Shown in pieces: positions 32,976 through 43,350 of a stretch of 64,000 nucleotides of DNA. Source of the DNA: Lunularia cruciata (lineage: Eukaryota > Streptophyta > Marchantiopsida > Lunulariales > Lunulariaceae). The DNA lies in assembly GCA_948567375.1 (NCBI GenBank), contig OX419758.1:5647001-5711000 (forward strand), written 5' to 3'. The first letter of the stretch is position 1, and each line of letters starts with the position of its first letter. Under the pieces are notes generated by a model. That model was not told the origin of the DNA. It was given only the letters and a program-made list of their open reading frames with translations, and ran no database searches. The position numbers and the translations under genes are program-made.

Positions 32976-33329
32976 AGGATGTGCTTGATAGGCATCACCA
33001 CTCAAACACTTGTGAGCCTTGTGCCTATTGTGACTATTCAGGCACATGCGGGGGGTGATGGGACGAATGGGCATGGTATTCTTGAGACACAACCAGTAGC
33101 TACTAGGGAGAGTGGTCAACTTGGAGTCCATCCAGGTGAGCATGGGCTACTTGGATTACACCCTTGGTCCACTTGGGATGCAGCTAGAGGACGTGTGGAG
33201 CTTGCAGCCATAGTAGAAAGAGTATTTCACATAGAGGTTGGGACCTCTAATGGTCGGGAGCATGACACTATTGCTCCCAAGGGCCCAGTGTAGTAGCCAA
33301 TCAGTACGTCTTCCACTCCTACTATAGTT

Positions 33330-34760
33330 ACAAAGGATACTTGGGAGCCAGATCTTGAACCCAAGCTTACTAGAGAGGACAGACGGAGGGTTTGGAGGTT
33401 CTTGAGGAACCACATGAGTTGTTTTGTCTTCAGTATGAAGGATTTGGATGCTCTGAAGGGACTTGGTATATGGATTGAGCTGACTAGCAAGACACCAATT
33501 TTCCGACATCCTTATCAATATAGTGAGATGGAGAGGACATTGATTCAGAGCCGGAGTAGTGACCTTTTTGAGGCTAGTTTGGTAGAGATTTCACATGGAG
33601 AGTATGCATCAACGACAATGATGCTAGCCAAGAAGGATATGCATGGTAACTAGACATATAGACGGATGTGTGGAGATTACCGTCCTACCAACTGATAGAC
33701 TAGGGCTGATCTACACTAGAGGAGATTTTTTATGCAATTGAGCATGCAAAGGTCTTCAGTACTTTGGATCTTTGAGCGGGATATCATTAGTTGCCGATCA
33801 AGGAGGAGGATAAGTCCAAGATAGCATTTTGGGCTATTGATCCTCACGGCAAGGATGTGTTATATCAGTGGAGATTCTTACCGTTTGGGTCATGTTGAGT
33901 TCCAAAGGGTCATTGATAGCATCCTAGCTGGATTGGATTTTGCTCGGTGCTATATTGATGGCATTTTGGTCTATAGCACTACTGTGGAGGAGCATGAGAG
34001 AAAATTGTTGGAGGTGTTTGAGAGGTTGAGATCCCATGGACTCAAATTAGATCTTGGGAAGTATAGGTTCTTCCATGAGCAGGTTGAGTATTTGGGTCAC
34101 ACTATCTACCCCGGAGGACTTGGTGTTTAGCAGACCAAGGTGGAGTCTATTGCACTTATTCCTTGGCCTACGGATGTGAGTAGAGTGCAAGCAGTCCTTG
34201 GGTTCGCAAACTTCTATCACCGCTAAGTTAGAGGATTTAGTGCCATTGCCAAGGCCTTGACGAAGCTGACCAAGCTTACATATGAGTGGTGTTGGGGAGA
34301 TGAGCAGGAGAGAGCTTTTGTAGAGCTCAAGGAGAGGTTGACATCTGCTCCTATTTTGAGGAGACCGATCAGAGGATGACTATTTCAGGTTCAACTCATT
34401 GGAGTATGTTGGGGCTTGGAGCAGTGCTCACCCAACATGATGATGAGAAGAAGGAGTTTATGGTGGCCTATGCTAGTCATTCCAACAATTCAGCAGAGGT
34501 AAAGTATAGTTCATATGAGGGAGAGTGCTTGGCAACATTTTGGGCAAGAGCACATTTCTGATGTTACCTATTTGGTAACCCCTTCACTCTCATCACTGAT
34601 CATCAGCCACTGAAGTGGTTGATGGAGTCCAACAAGCTTTCAAGGAAGCTTGCACGATGGGCTCTGATTTTTTAAGAGTATGATTTCACGGTTGTTCATA
34701 GACTTGGAGTGGTGAACCATGATGCAGATGGGTTGAGTAGAAACCCATGTCTCAGCCAGT
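33330..34760 (+). pseudogene. D2 reverse transcriptase and RNase H
   Basis: The RT N-terminal part reads RHPYQYSEMERTLIQ, then a KKD...RRMCGDYRPTN segment near 33630-33695. The active-site box reads YIDG at 33951-33962, so the second catalytic Asp is lost; D1 still has YIDD. RT C-terminal segments continue to about 34370 (FANFYHR, LTSAPILRRP). RNase H follows (GAVLTQHDDEKKEF, YEGECLATFWA, then TDHQPLKWLMES, HDADGLSR) to about 34745. Frames change several times and stops are common. Confidence 0.85.
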
Positions 34761-35094
34761 AGGATCAGACTAGAGCACATTGGCATGATGAGACAGATGA
34801 GGAGATGGTGCTAGGTTGGCATGCATTGGCCTTTCTGTGTATATTTTCAGAGGCTTTGGTGATATCTCTCTTAGTGCATAAAGGAGGAGTTATTGAGGTC
34901 ATAGATCCAGAGAGTGAAGATATTGGCACAGTTCAGCGAGACATTCATGATGATGTCTTAGTGATAGACTATCTTTTCACTGGTGTTGTGGGTGGTATAG
35001 TTGGGGCCAAGGAGAGAGATCATGTTCTTTAGCAAGCCAGACGGTTTAGATTGGAAGGCAGACACCTTTTGCATGTATGAGAAGGTGGTAGAGT

Positions 35095-36115
35095 GCGAGT
35101 AGTACCACTTCCATCTCATGGTCCGTCATGCTCATGAGGAGCTAGGACATTTTGGAGTAAAGCATACACATAGCTTACTCCAGAGTCATTATTGGTGGTG
35201 CAATATGCAGACCAAGGTACAACAATTTGTTGCCAAATGTATGGTTTTTGACCAAGTTAGAGCATCATTCAATGCTCCTACGCCATAGTTACACCCATTA
35301 CCTATCATGGGATTGGGTTACCACTGGAGTTTGCACTTTGTTGGACCTTTACTGCTGACTGTGAGACATCATCGGTATGTTTTGGTGATGGTGGAGCACT
35401 TCTCCAAGTGGATTGAGTTGGTGGCACTTCTTGACAAGTCTAGTAAAGGGATAGCTTACTCGTTCTTGGATTGAGTTCTTAGTCATTTTGGTGCACCAGC
35501 TGAGGTTCTGACTGATCAAGGTACAAAGTTCTTGGGGGAGTTTTTGGTCTTGTGTGACAAGGCTTTGTTTGTACTATATCACAAGATCACCTTGAGGCAG
35601 ATGGCTTAGTAGAGAGAGTGGTTCAGACGGTGAAGAGAGGATTGCAAAAGTATGGTTTGTAGAGAGGCCTCTTGGGAGATTGGGATCTCTAGTTACCTTG
35701 TTGGCCATGGGCTATTGATTCAGCCAGCAAGCCTCCTTAGCATCCTTCTCTCCATACTTTCTACTCTATGGACGAGATCTAGATTTACTTGCAGCCATTC
35801 GTTGAGATGCTACTGTAGTTTTGGACTTGGATGACCCCCCTGATGTATGGATGAGCGCATGTTCTCAAGGGGCAGAGATCTTTCGGAGAGTGATGCCAAT
35901 GGCCTTTGAGACCTTGGTGATTGCTCAGCATAGAGATACTTTAAGTTATGCTATCATTTGAGGAGAAGGTTATAGACCCTCGATCCGTTGATTTCATCCA
36001 GGAGACTATGTATATCTATAGCAGACAGCACCAACAACACTTGATGTTTTGACAAGCCGCACTATCTTGAGAGTGCATGAGGTTTTGCCACCTAGAGTCC
36101 TTGTGTTAGAATGAC
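35095..36115 (+). pseudogene. D2 integrase
   Basis: The N-terminal zinc site is partly kept (HAHEELGHFG with both His; only one of the two Cys remains in KCMVFDQ). The core follows with HFVGPL, where the first catalytic Asp is His, then LTDQGTKF with the second Asp, and GLVER with the Glu in another frame. A C-terminal segment FHPGDYVY leads to ILRVHEVLPP-like residues near 36065-36110, comparable to the module that precedes chromodomains in other Ty3/gypsy integrases. Stops and shifts are present throughout. Confidence 0.8.
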
Positions 36116-36149
36116 ATGATGGTGTTGTTTAGAAGGATCATGTGCGCAA

Positions 36150-36355
36150 TTGTGCGCCATGCCACCTTCCAACATTGATGGTACTATGGACCCAAGCTTG
36201 GCACTTGTCAGTGCAGGCTTGAGGTGTATGTTATGTGGCTCTTCTTGTGGAGTTACTACTATGTTAGTATGTGATAGCTGTTCAAGAGGATGGCATATAG
36301 CATGTATGACTCCTCCCCTCATGGTGGTTCCTCAAGGATAGTGGTTATATCCTAG
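36150..36355 (+). pseudogene. D2 PHD-type zinc finger after integrase
   Basis: An open frame holds Cys/His residues in PHD order: CMLC, then 11 residues, CDSC, four residues, H, two residues, C, followed by MTPPL and a Trp just past a stop codon at 36339-36341, and a final PRC. The penultimate ligand is Tyr here (WLYPRC), but D1 has Cys at that position. Histone-tail reading is the known role of many PHD fingers. Its position matches that of the chromodomain in chromoviruses, so a targeting role is plausible but inferred. Confidence 0.75.
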
Positions 36356-36534
36356 ATGTATTTGACCTATAGCTAGTTCATTCTTTATATGGTATAGATT
36401 GTAGACAAGCAACTAACGATGCGGCTCGATAGCACCTGGCCTCTTGATCTTTGCCCATCATAGTGTATACCATATACTTGGAGTAGATGGCTATTTGGAG
36501 TTAGAGGGACCTAACCACCAGCTAGCAAGGCAAT
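36356..36534 (+). other. D2 sequence between PHD finger and LTR
   Basis: Conserved with D1 42546-42712, so part of the element. No domain is recognised. It ends with a weak purine tract (AGCAAGGCAAT) before TGTGGCAC; D1 has AGAGGGCAAT there, a better polypurine tract. Confidence 0.5.
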
Positions 36535-37111
36535 TGTGGCACTTTAGAGCTTATGTATGACTTATGTGTGAGTTGTGCTTCTATAGTGTATGATATTGAG
36601 CGATGTATGTTGTGTTGCAATGTATATACGCATGACAACTGTCACGCCATTTGTAGTGTCGCATCTAGATTGCTTGGACACTGGAGTTGCAGTGATAGTA
36701 ATTAGAGTTATTTCAAAAATTTCTCAAAGACTACTTTCCGATAGTCAGATTTTGTGTTTGGGGTACGGACTTCACAGTGAGGCCCACCATCACTTTGCAC
36801 CATTTGCACCGTTTGCACCATCAAGTGTGCCGTTAGTGGGACCGTTAGGGTTTCAGACCTAGCTTGAGTCCAGGGGGTATACATTTTGAAGTGCAGCTCC
36901 AAAGTGCTCACTTCTCTGATGTTGAGCCTTCAAGTTCCTGGCTATGGTGGACAGAGGCCGACTAGTGTCACCTAGATTCTCTTAGCTAGAGTGGGTGTGG
37001 CTTGACTGTTATCAGTGCCTAGTTGTTGGCAATTTATTGAGTGATAGATCAAGTTCTGATCTGATCTGAGTTGAGTTGAGTTGAGTTTAGAGTGGTAAAC
37101 AATCTGATTAT
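36535..37111 (+). repeat. D2 complete LTR unit
   Basis: Runs from TGTGGCACTTTAG to AATCTGATTA-T, about 577 bp. The start is chosen from the preceding purine tract and from D1, where the same place reads TGTAACAC and would pair with the TTACA end. An internal site at 36633-36644 reads TGACA-AC-TGTCA, a small inverted repeat, and coincides with the outer ends of the D2 insertion. Confidence 0.65.
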
Positions 37112-37216
37112 TGTGGCACTTTAGAGCCTATGTATGACTTATATGTGAGTTGTGCTTCTATAGTGTATGATGTTGATAGCAATGCATGTTGTGTAGCAAT
37201 GTATATATGCATGACA
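37112..37216 (+). repeat. D2 terminal partial LTR (first 105 bp)
   Basis: A second copy of the first 105 bp of the LTR (compare 36535-36637), ending GCATGACA, then the ccat duplication and D1. It is the segment missing from the left LTR. Confidence 0.75.
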
Positions 37217-38924
37217 CCATAGAGAGGAGAGGTTGGTAGATAAGTCAAACATCCCCAATCTTTCACATCTTGAAGGCACTACAAACAACATCCATGGCTC
37301 CTAAATGTCCTAGTGTAGATGTGGTAGGTGGTGATGGAGTACAAGATGGAGTAGATACTAGTCAACCAACTACTTCTATAGAGACTACGTCTAGTACAAT
37401 GTTGGGAGTGGCTTAATTGATTATGTGTTTCCCTTTGTTCTCAACCAAGTGATATGTTTACATTCCAAGTTGACCTAGCTCCAATGTTTTGGTTGGCGGC
37501 CATACTTTGTGAGAGTAGGGATGGTGTGATTCTTACTTCTAGAGTAGAGGTGGTTGATAGTCAAGCCAACTTGGTTGAGGAGCATAGGATTCATTTGGCT
37601 ACCAATGGTTATGGTAAGCAATAGTTTTTGGGTTGGAGGAGTTGCCAACTAGACTTGCATTTGAGCAAGCTAGGTTCATACTTGGAGTTGTCCTATTGGA
37701 CAACCAAAGTGAGATTTTTCATTTGATGGGACCTTTAGGAAAGTTTTATACACCACAAAGTGTCTTATTAGACTTTGTGCATAGCTTCTTATGTTGGGGA
37801 AGGGTATAGTTGTCTATCTTGGGCTACAAAAGATCAATGTGGAGAGATATCTATTTCAAATCCAAACATCTCAAAGAGGTGGTTCTACACAATACATCAT
37901 ATGTGGAGAGCTCATTGTCTAGACTCAGCTTGATCATATGACTATTAGTTTTTTGTTGAGAGCTCATGCCATTACAATAGTTGTGGAGTCATATGATGTG
38001 TTAGTTGGTGGAGCAATGTTATATTCTGTGGGTTTCAACATTGACTATTGAGAGGAGACAACATCCTATACGCCAAGTTGGCAGTAAGGTGAGAGATATG
38101 TATGTTGCCTATCAATGCACTTTAGTAGTAGCAATCTTGGCTCACCATAGTCAAGGACCATGGTATCAAGTTCAACATTCAATGGTTTTGTTACTTGGCC
38201 TGGGAGTTACTGGAAGAGAACATCCATATGGAGGATACTCTAATACTAGAGGACATCAATTGGATTTGGAATATGAATGGGGTTGTTTCATCCACCTTGG
38301 ATGTGCCATTTGTGAAGTTCTAATGAGGCATTGAAGTAGCATATGGATTAGTAGGTACAATATGCTAAGAGTGGAGCCTTTGTATCACCAATAGACTAGT
38401 TTGAAGATGAGCCTCTATAGTCTATTACCTTGTCATCTTTGGATACCACACTTATTGCTTGGTAGTATCTAATGGAGTGAGTATCTAATTGGAGTTGTTT
38501 GGTGAGATCAACACTAGACTAGTTGTAGTACTATAGGCAAACATACATGTTTAGAGGTGCTTGTATGTGGAGAGAAATGAGATTGGTAGGCAAGTCTTTA
38601 TACATCATGTGACATACTTGGCCTATCAAAATCTTGAGTTATTACTGATGTCATAATCATGGATTACTAGAAGATCCTACCAACAAACAATTCATTGCTA
38701 GGGATGCAAGATGTAGATAAACATGGCCCTCTTTATTTGGTGATTTCTACATGGCCATGTTAGGGACATAACTATGCTCACCAAGGTCAAGGTCTATAAG
38801 ATTCCCATTCAAGAGTGTTTTGGGAGATGTTACTTATTATTATGACATCTATGGGTTCATGAAGTCATTTCTCTAACTTACACTTTAGAGAATGTCCATT
38901 TGATGGGTGATTCTTGCACATAGT
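37217..38924 (+). pseudogene. D1: protease and first half of the DNA methyltransferase
   Basis: Collinear with D2 30745-32450 but more decayed. Protease remnants lie near 37640-38055 (LLDF at about 37769). Methyltransferase motif I reads LELFGEINTRL at 38489-38521, closer to the family consensus than in D2. Motif IV reads WPC followed by a stop in place of Gln (38752-38763), then GH. Motif VI reads ENV at 38888-38896. Homology stops at about 38924, where an unrelated purine-rich segment replaces the C-terminal half. A second copy confirms that the methyltransferase belongs to the family. Confidence 0.75.
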
Positions 38925-39905
38925 TTTGTCAAGAAAATAATCTATATGTTACATTGTTACTATTTAGTGTGGTAGGTAAATTAGTAAAAATTATATATGT
39001 TTAGTAAAATTGCTAGTTACATGCAATACTTTTGGATTACAACAATAATTTTCTAGTATTTGTATGAACTTTCTAGATAGTAACTTCAATAGTTACCAAA
39101 ATAGTTGGGCTGTTATATATTGTAGGTAGCCACTTTTGCAAGACTGTAATAGGAATTTTGAGGTTTGAAAAAGGAGTAGTGGATCAGGAGAGTTGAGAAT
39201 ATTGGAGGCAAGGGTTGTAATGTTCTTGAGTTTGAAGGGAAGTGGGAGTTTTGTTGTGTTACTATAGAGGAGCTCAGAGGGTTGAATAGTGCAGAGTTCA
39301 AGAAATGAGGAGGAGTGGTATTATTGGCATTGGCGACTGTGAGGTTTCTTTTCCCCCATGGGATAGAGAGAGAAGGAGGACAGGAAGAAATGAGGAGAAG
39401 GATTTTTTTTAAAGAAACCAAAAAGGAAAACATGAAGAGTATCTAAAGGAGAGAAGAGAAATTGAGAAGGAGGACAAGAAGAAACCAAGAGAAGGATTTT
39501 CAATAGAACATAGGACTGGAAAAATTGGAAGACTAAGAGTTTCTGAGAGGAAGGAGAACATGAAGAAACCAAGAGAAGGATTTTCAATAGAACAGAGGAC
39601 TAGAAAAATTGGAAGACTAAGAGTTTTTGAGAGGAAGGAGGACAGGAGGAAACCAAGACAAAGATTCCTGATAGAATAGAGGATGGGAAAAATTGGAGGG
39701 CTGAAAGGAAGTTAAACAGGGAGAAGAAAGGTAGAGAGTTCATGAAATCTAAAAGGAAGACAAGAAGCATATCAAAAGGAGAGAGGAGGGAAGAGAAATC
39801 GAGGAGGATAGGAAGAAACCAGGAGAAGGATTTTTGATATTTCAGAGGACTGGAAAAATTGGAAGATTGAGAGGAGTTTTTGAAAGGAAGGAGGACAGGA
39901 AGAAA
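38925..39905. repeat. Purine-rich insertion with 84-bp tandem repeats in D1
   Basis: This replaces about 1.28 kb that D2 has here (methyltransferase end and RT start). Its second half is purine-rich, with a tandem unit of 84 bp: the landmark AAGAAACCAAG recurs at 39479 and 39563, with a variant at 39647, and more diverged units run to 39905. Related units of 87 bp occur at 56903-57250. Reading frames here come from repeats and are not supported as genes. Confidence 0.7.
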
Positions 39906-42208
39906 AATTTTATGCGACTGGACATATTTGTGTCTTTAGTACTCTAGATCTTCAAGTAGGATATAATCAATTGCCAATTAGGGAGTAGGATAATTCCAAG
40001 ATAGTATTTTGGGATATTGATCCTCATAGCAAAGATATATTGTATCAGTGGAAATTCTTACCATTTGGGTTAAAGAACACATCTATTGGTTCTGAAGGGT
40101 CATGGACAAGATCCTAGCCAAATTGGATTTTGCTTGGTACTATATTGATGACATTTTGGTCTAAAGCATTATTGTGGAGGACCATGAGAGATATTTGTTT
40201 GAGGTGTCTGAGAGATTGAGATCTCATGGACTCAAACTACATCTTAGGAAGTGCAGATTCTTCTTTGAGCATGTTGAGTATGTGGGTCACATTATCTACC
40301 TTGGTGGACTTGGTATTTAGTAGACCAAGATGGAGACTATTGAATGTATTCCTCGGCCTACCAATGTGAGCAGAGTGCAAGTATTTCTTGGATTGGTAAA
40401 CTTCTATTGCCAATATGTTAGAGGATTTAGCGTCATTGCTAAGGCCTTGATGAAGTTAACCAAGCTTACACAAGAGTGGTGTTGAGGAGATAAGCAAGAG
40501 AGAGCTTTTATAGAGCTCAAGGAGAGGTTGACATTTACCCTATTCTTAGGAGACCAATTAGAGGACAACCATTCTAGGTTCATATTAATTGGAGTATGTT
40601 GGAGCTTGGAGCATGGAGCAATTCTCACTCAACACAATGATGAGGAGAAGAAAGTGTGGTGGCCTATGTTATTTGCTCCAACAATTCAAGGAAGGTGAAG
40701 TATAGTTCATATGAGAAAGAGTATTTGGCAACAATGTGGATAGTAGCAGATTTTTGATGTTACCTATTTGGTAGCTCTTTCACTCTCATCATTGATCATC
40801 AACCTCTAAAGTGGTTGATAGAGTCCAATAATGTTTCAAGGAAGCTTGCATGATGGGCTTTAATTTTACAAAAGTATGATTTTTATGGTTATTTAGAAAT
40901 TTGGAGTGGTGAACCATGATGTAGATGGGTTGAGTAGAAAACCATCTACATCATGTAAGATCAGACCTGAGCACTTTGGCATGGTGAGATAGATGAGGAA
41001 ATGGTGCCATGGTGGCATACATTTGCCTTTATATATTTTTTTAAGGTTTTGATGGTATCTCTCTCAATACAAACAAGAGGAGATGTTGAGATCTCAGATC
41101 TAGAGGGTGGAGATATTGTATAAATCAATGAGATATTCATGATGATATCTTAGTGATGGACTATCTTTGCATTAGTGTTGTGGGTGGTGCAATTGGTGCT
41201 AAGGAGAGAAACCATGTCTTTGAACAAGCCATGCATCTTAGCTTAGAGGGCATGCATCTTCTTCATGTAAGGGAGGATGGTAGAGTGCAAGTAGTACTCC
41301 TTCCATCTCAAAGACCACAATTTATATGATATGCTTATGAGGTGCTTGGACATTTTGAAGTAAAGCAAAAATATAGCTTACTCCAAAGTCATAATTGATG
41401 GTGCAATATGCAAACCAATGTATAGCAATTTGTTGCCAAATATATAGTTTTTGTTTAAGTTAGAGCATCATTTAATGCTCCTACACCATAATTACACCCA
41501 TTACCTATCATAAGGTTGGGTTACTGTTGTAGTTTGGAATCTATTGGACCTTTAATGTTGATTATAAGACATCATTGGTATGTTTTGGTTATGGTGGAGC
41601 ACTTACTCAAGTAGATTAAGTTGGTGGTACTTCCTAACAAATCTAGTGAAGGGACAAGTTACTCATTCCTAGGTTGGGTTCTTAGTCATTTTGGTGCACA
41701 AACGGATGTCTTGACTAATCAAGGTATAGAGTTCTTTAGATCTTGTGTAACAAGGCCTTGATTGATCATTGTACTACCTCCCAAGATCACCTTGAGGTAG
41801 ATGGCTTAGCAGAGATAGTGGTTCAAATGGTGACGAGAGGATTGCATAAATACGGTTTACAAAGAGGCCACTTGGGAGATTGGGATATTGGTTCAATTGG
41901 AAAGTCTCCTTAACATCCTTCTCTCCTTACTTTCTACTTTATGGATCCAAATTTACCTATAATAATTTATCATGATATTACTATAGTGTTAGATTTGGAG
42001 TTTATATGGAGATTATCCAGACATATGGTTGAACACATGTTCTTGATGGGTAGAGATATTTTGGAAAGTAATGTAGATGGCCTATGAGAACTTAGCAATT
42101 GCTTATTATAAGGATATCTTATGTTATGCTACTACTTGAAGGAGAGGCTATAAACTCTTGATCCATTGATTTCATCCAAGTGATTATGTATATCTACAAT
42201 AAACTACA
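39906..42208 (+). pseudogene. D1 reverse transcriptase, RNase H and integrase
   Basis: Follows D2 33725-36060 closely. The RT active site YIDD is intact at 40141-40152. RNase H remnants lie at 40570-40940 (SSYEKEYLATMW-like, then a DHQPLKWL-like segment). Integrase remnants run from 41300 to 42200. Stops and frameshifts occur throughout. Confidence 0.8.
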
Positions 42209-42545
42209 TTGACAACACTTGATGTAACTACATGTTGTACCATCTTGAGAATGCATGAGGTTTTGCCTTCCAAAGTCCTCATATTGGAAGGACATGATGG
42301 TGTTGTTTGGAAGGATCATGTCTACAATTGTATATCATGCCACCTCCTAAAAATTGATTGTACTATGGATCCAAGCTTGGTAGTTGTACATGTAGGCTTA
42401 TGATGTATGTTATGTGACTCTTTTGGTGAAGCTACTTCTATGTTGGTGTGTGATAGTTGTTTGAAAGGATGGCATATGTCATGTATGACTCCTCCTTTCA
42501 TGTTGCTTCTTAAAGTATAGTGGCTATGTCCTTAATGTACTTGGC
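42209..42545 (+). pseudogene. D1 integrase C-terminal tail and PHD-type zinc finger
   Basis: An open 64-codon frame at 42209-42403 covers the integrase tail (ILRMHEVLPSKVLILEG, then a HDGVVW motif). It continues, after a stop, into CMLC, CDSC, H and C of the PHD finger and then WLCP with a stop and a final Cys. This copy retains the Cys that is Tyr in D2, so all eight PHD ligands can be accounted for across the two copies. The open frame shows the PHD finger was fused in frame to integrase. Confidence 0.72.
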
Positions 42546-42712
42546 TCATAATTATATCACTCCTTATATGATATAGATTATAGAAAATCAACTAACAATG
42601 GGGCTTGATAGCACCCAGCCTCTTGATCTTTGCCCACCATAGGACATATCACATACTTGTAAAAGATGGCTATTTGGAGTTAGAGGGACCTAACCGCCAA
42701 CTAGAGGGCAAT

Positions 42713-42906
42713 TGTAACACTTTAAAGCTCACTATATGAGTTGTGCTTTTATAGTTGTATGATGTTGAAAGCAATGTATGCTATGTAGCAACGTATATAT
42801 GCCCAACAATTGTCATGACATTTGCAATACCAAAGCTAGTTTGTTTGGACGCTAGAGTGTTAGTCTTGCAGTCATAGTTATACCAATAGTTGCTCAAAGA
42901 CTACTT
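42713..42906 (+). repeat. D1 3' LTR, truncated
   Basis: Starts TGTAACAC after the purine tract AGAGGGCAAT (42703-42712) and matches D2 36535-36733. It stops at about 42906, where PIF/Harbinger sequence begins. Confidence 0.7.
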
Positions 42907-43350
42907 AGTGGTGGCCATCTTCCATCTCAGCATGTTGTCGCATACAACTTGCACGTTGATAGAATAGGATCCTTTCCTATTGAAAAAGGATCTCTCCATT
43001 AACTTTTGGTCTTTGCGCCAAGGAAATAATGTCCAGTCTACCAATTTGACACATCCTTGAAGACCCTTTGTGGCAAATACTTTGGAAATTCTGCCTCTTT
43101 CTTCTCTGTTGGGCCATACCACCTCCTTCTTGAGCACGGACACAATGGCTATCATTACTCTCTTTGTATAATTGATGGTTGAACCTACACTGATCCACTA
43201 TAAATTCATGCCCCTAGCCACATATGTTCCATTGTCGTTGTGTCAAAACCTGTCAAGCGCCACCGCAATTTGTAGCCAGAAAGGTGTTTGCAACCTATGA
43301 AACTCATTTTTAAACATCTCATGCTCTTCAATCAACTTGAGCAATCAATG
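42907..43350 (-). pseudogene. PIF/Harbinger-type transposase fragment
   Basis: The minus strand encodes a recognisable part of a Harbinger DDE nuclease: a helix-turn-helix-like lead (GSTINYTKRVM), a VVWPNREERGRIS segment, GLQGCVKLVDWTLFPW (catalytic Asp present; the usual DGT reads DWT), and FFNRKGSYSINVQVVCD. The frame is open over 42901-43155 and extends upstream with two stops. The C-terminal catalytic half is missing because the fragment abuts the D1 LTR. It is dead. Confidence 0.72.

Larger units (their letters stand above)
19593..37216 (+). mobile_element. Element D2: Ty3/gypsy element with DNA methyltransferase and PHD domains, split by C
   Basis: Inserted into D1 with a 4-bp duplication ccat at 19589-19592 and 37217-37220. 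Without C it is about 9.8 kb. Order of recognisable parts: partial LTR (19593-19736 and 27552-27859), leader, gag, protease, cytosine DNA methyltransferase, reverse transcriptase, RNase H, integrase, PHD finger, complete LTR, then a 105-bp LTR start. Gag, protease and methyltransferase share one frame. Many stops and several shifts show it is dead. The outermost ends read TGTCA and TGACA, but the full LTR unit starts at TGTGGCAC (TGTAACAC in D1), so the insertion looks circularly permuted. Confidence 0.88.

Noticed and set aside
39479-39905. Long frames across purine-rich repeats as genes
   Set aside because: Open frames arise from low-complexity repeats lacking stops; no conserved protein.
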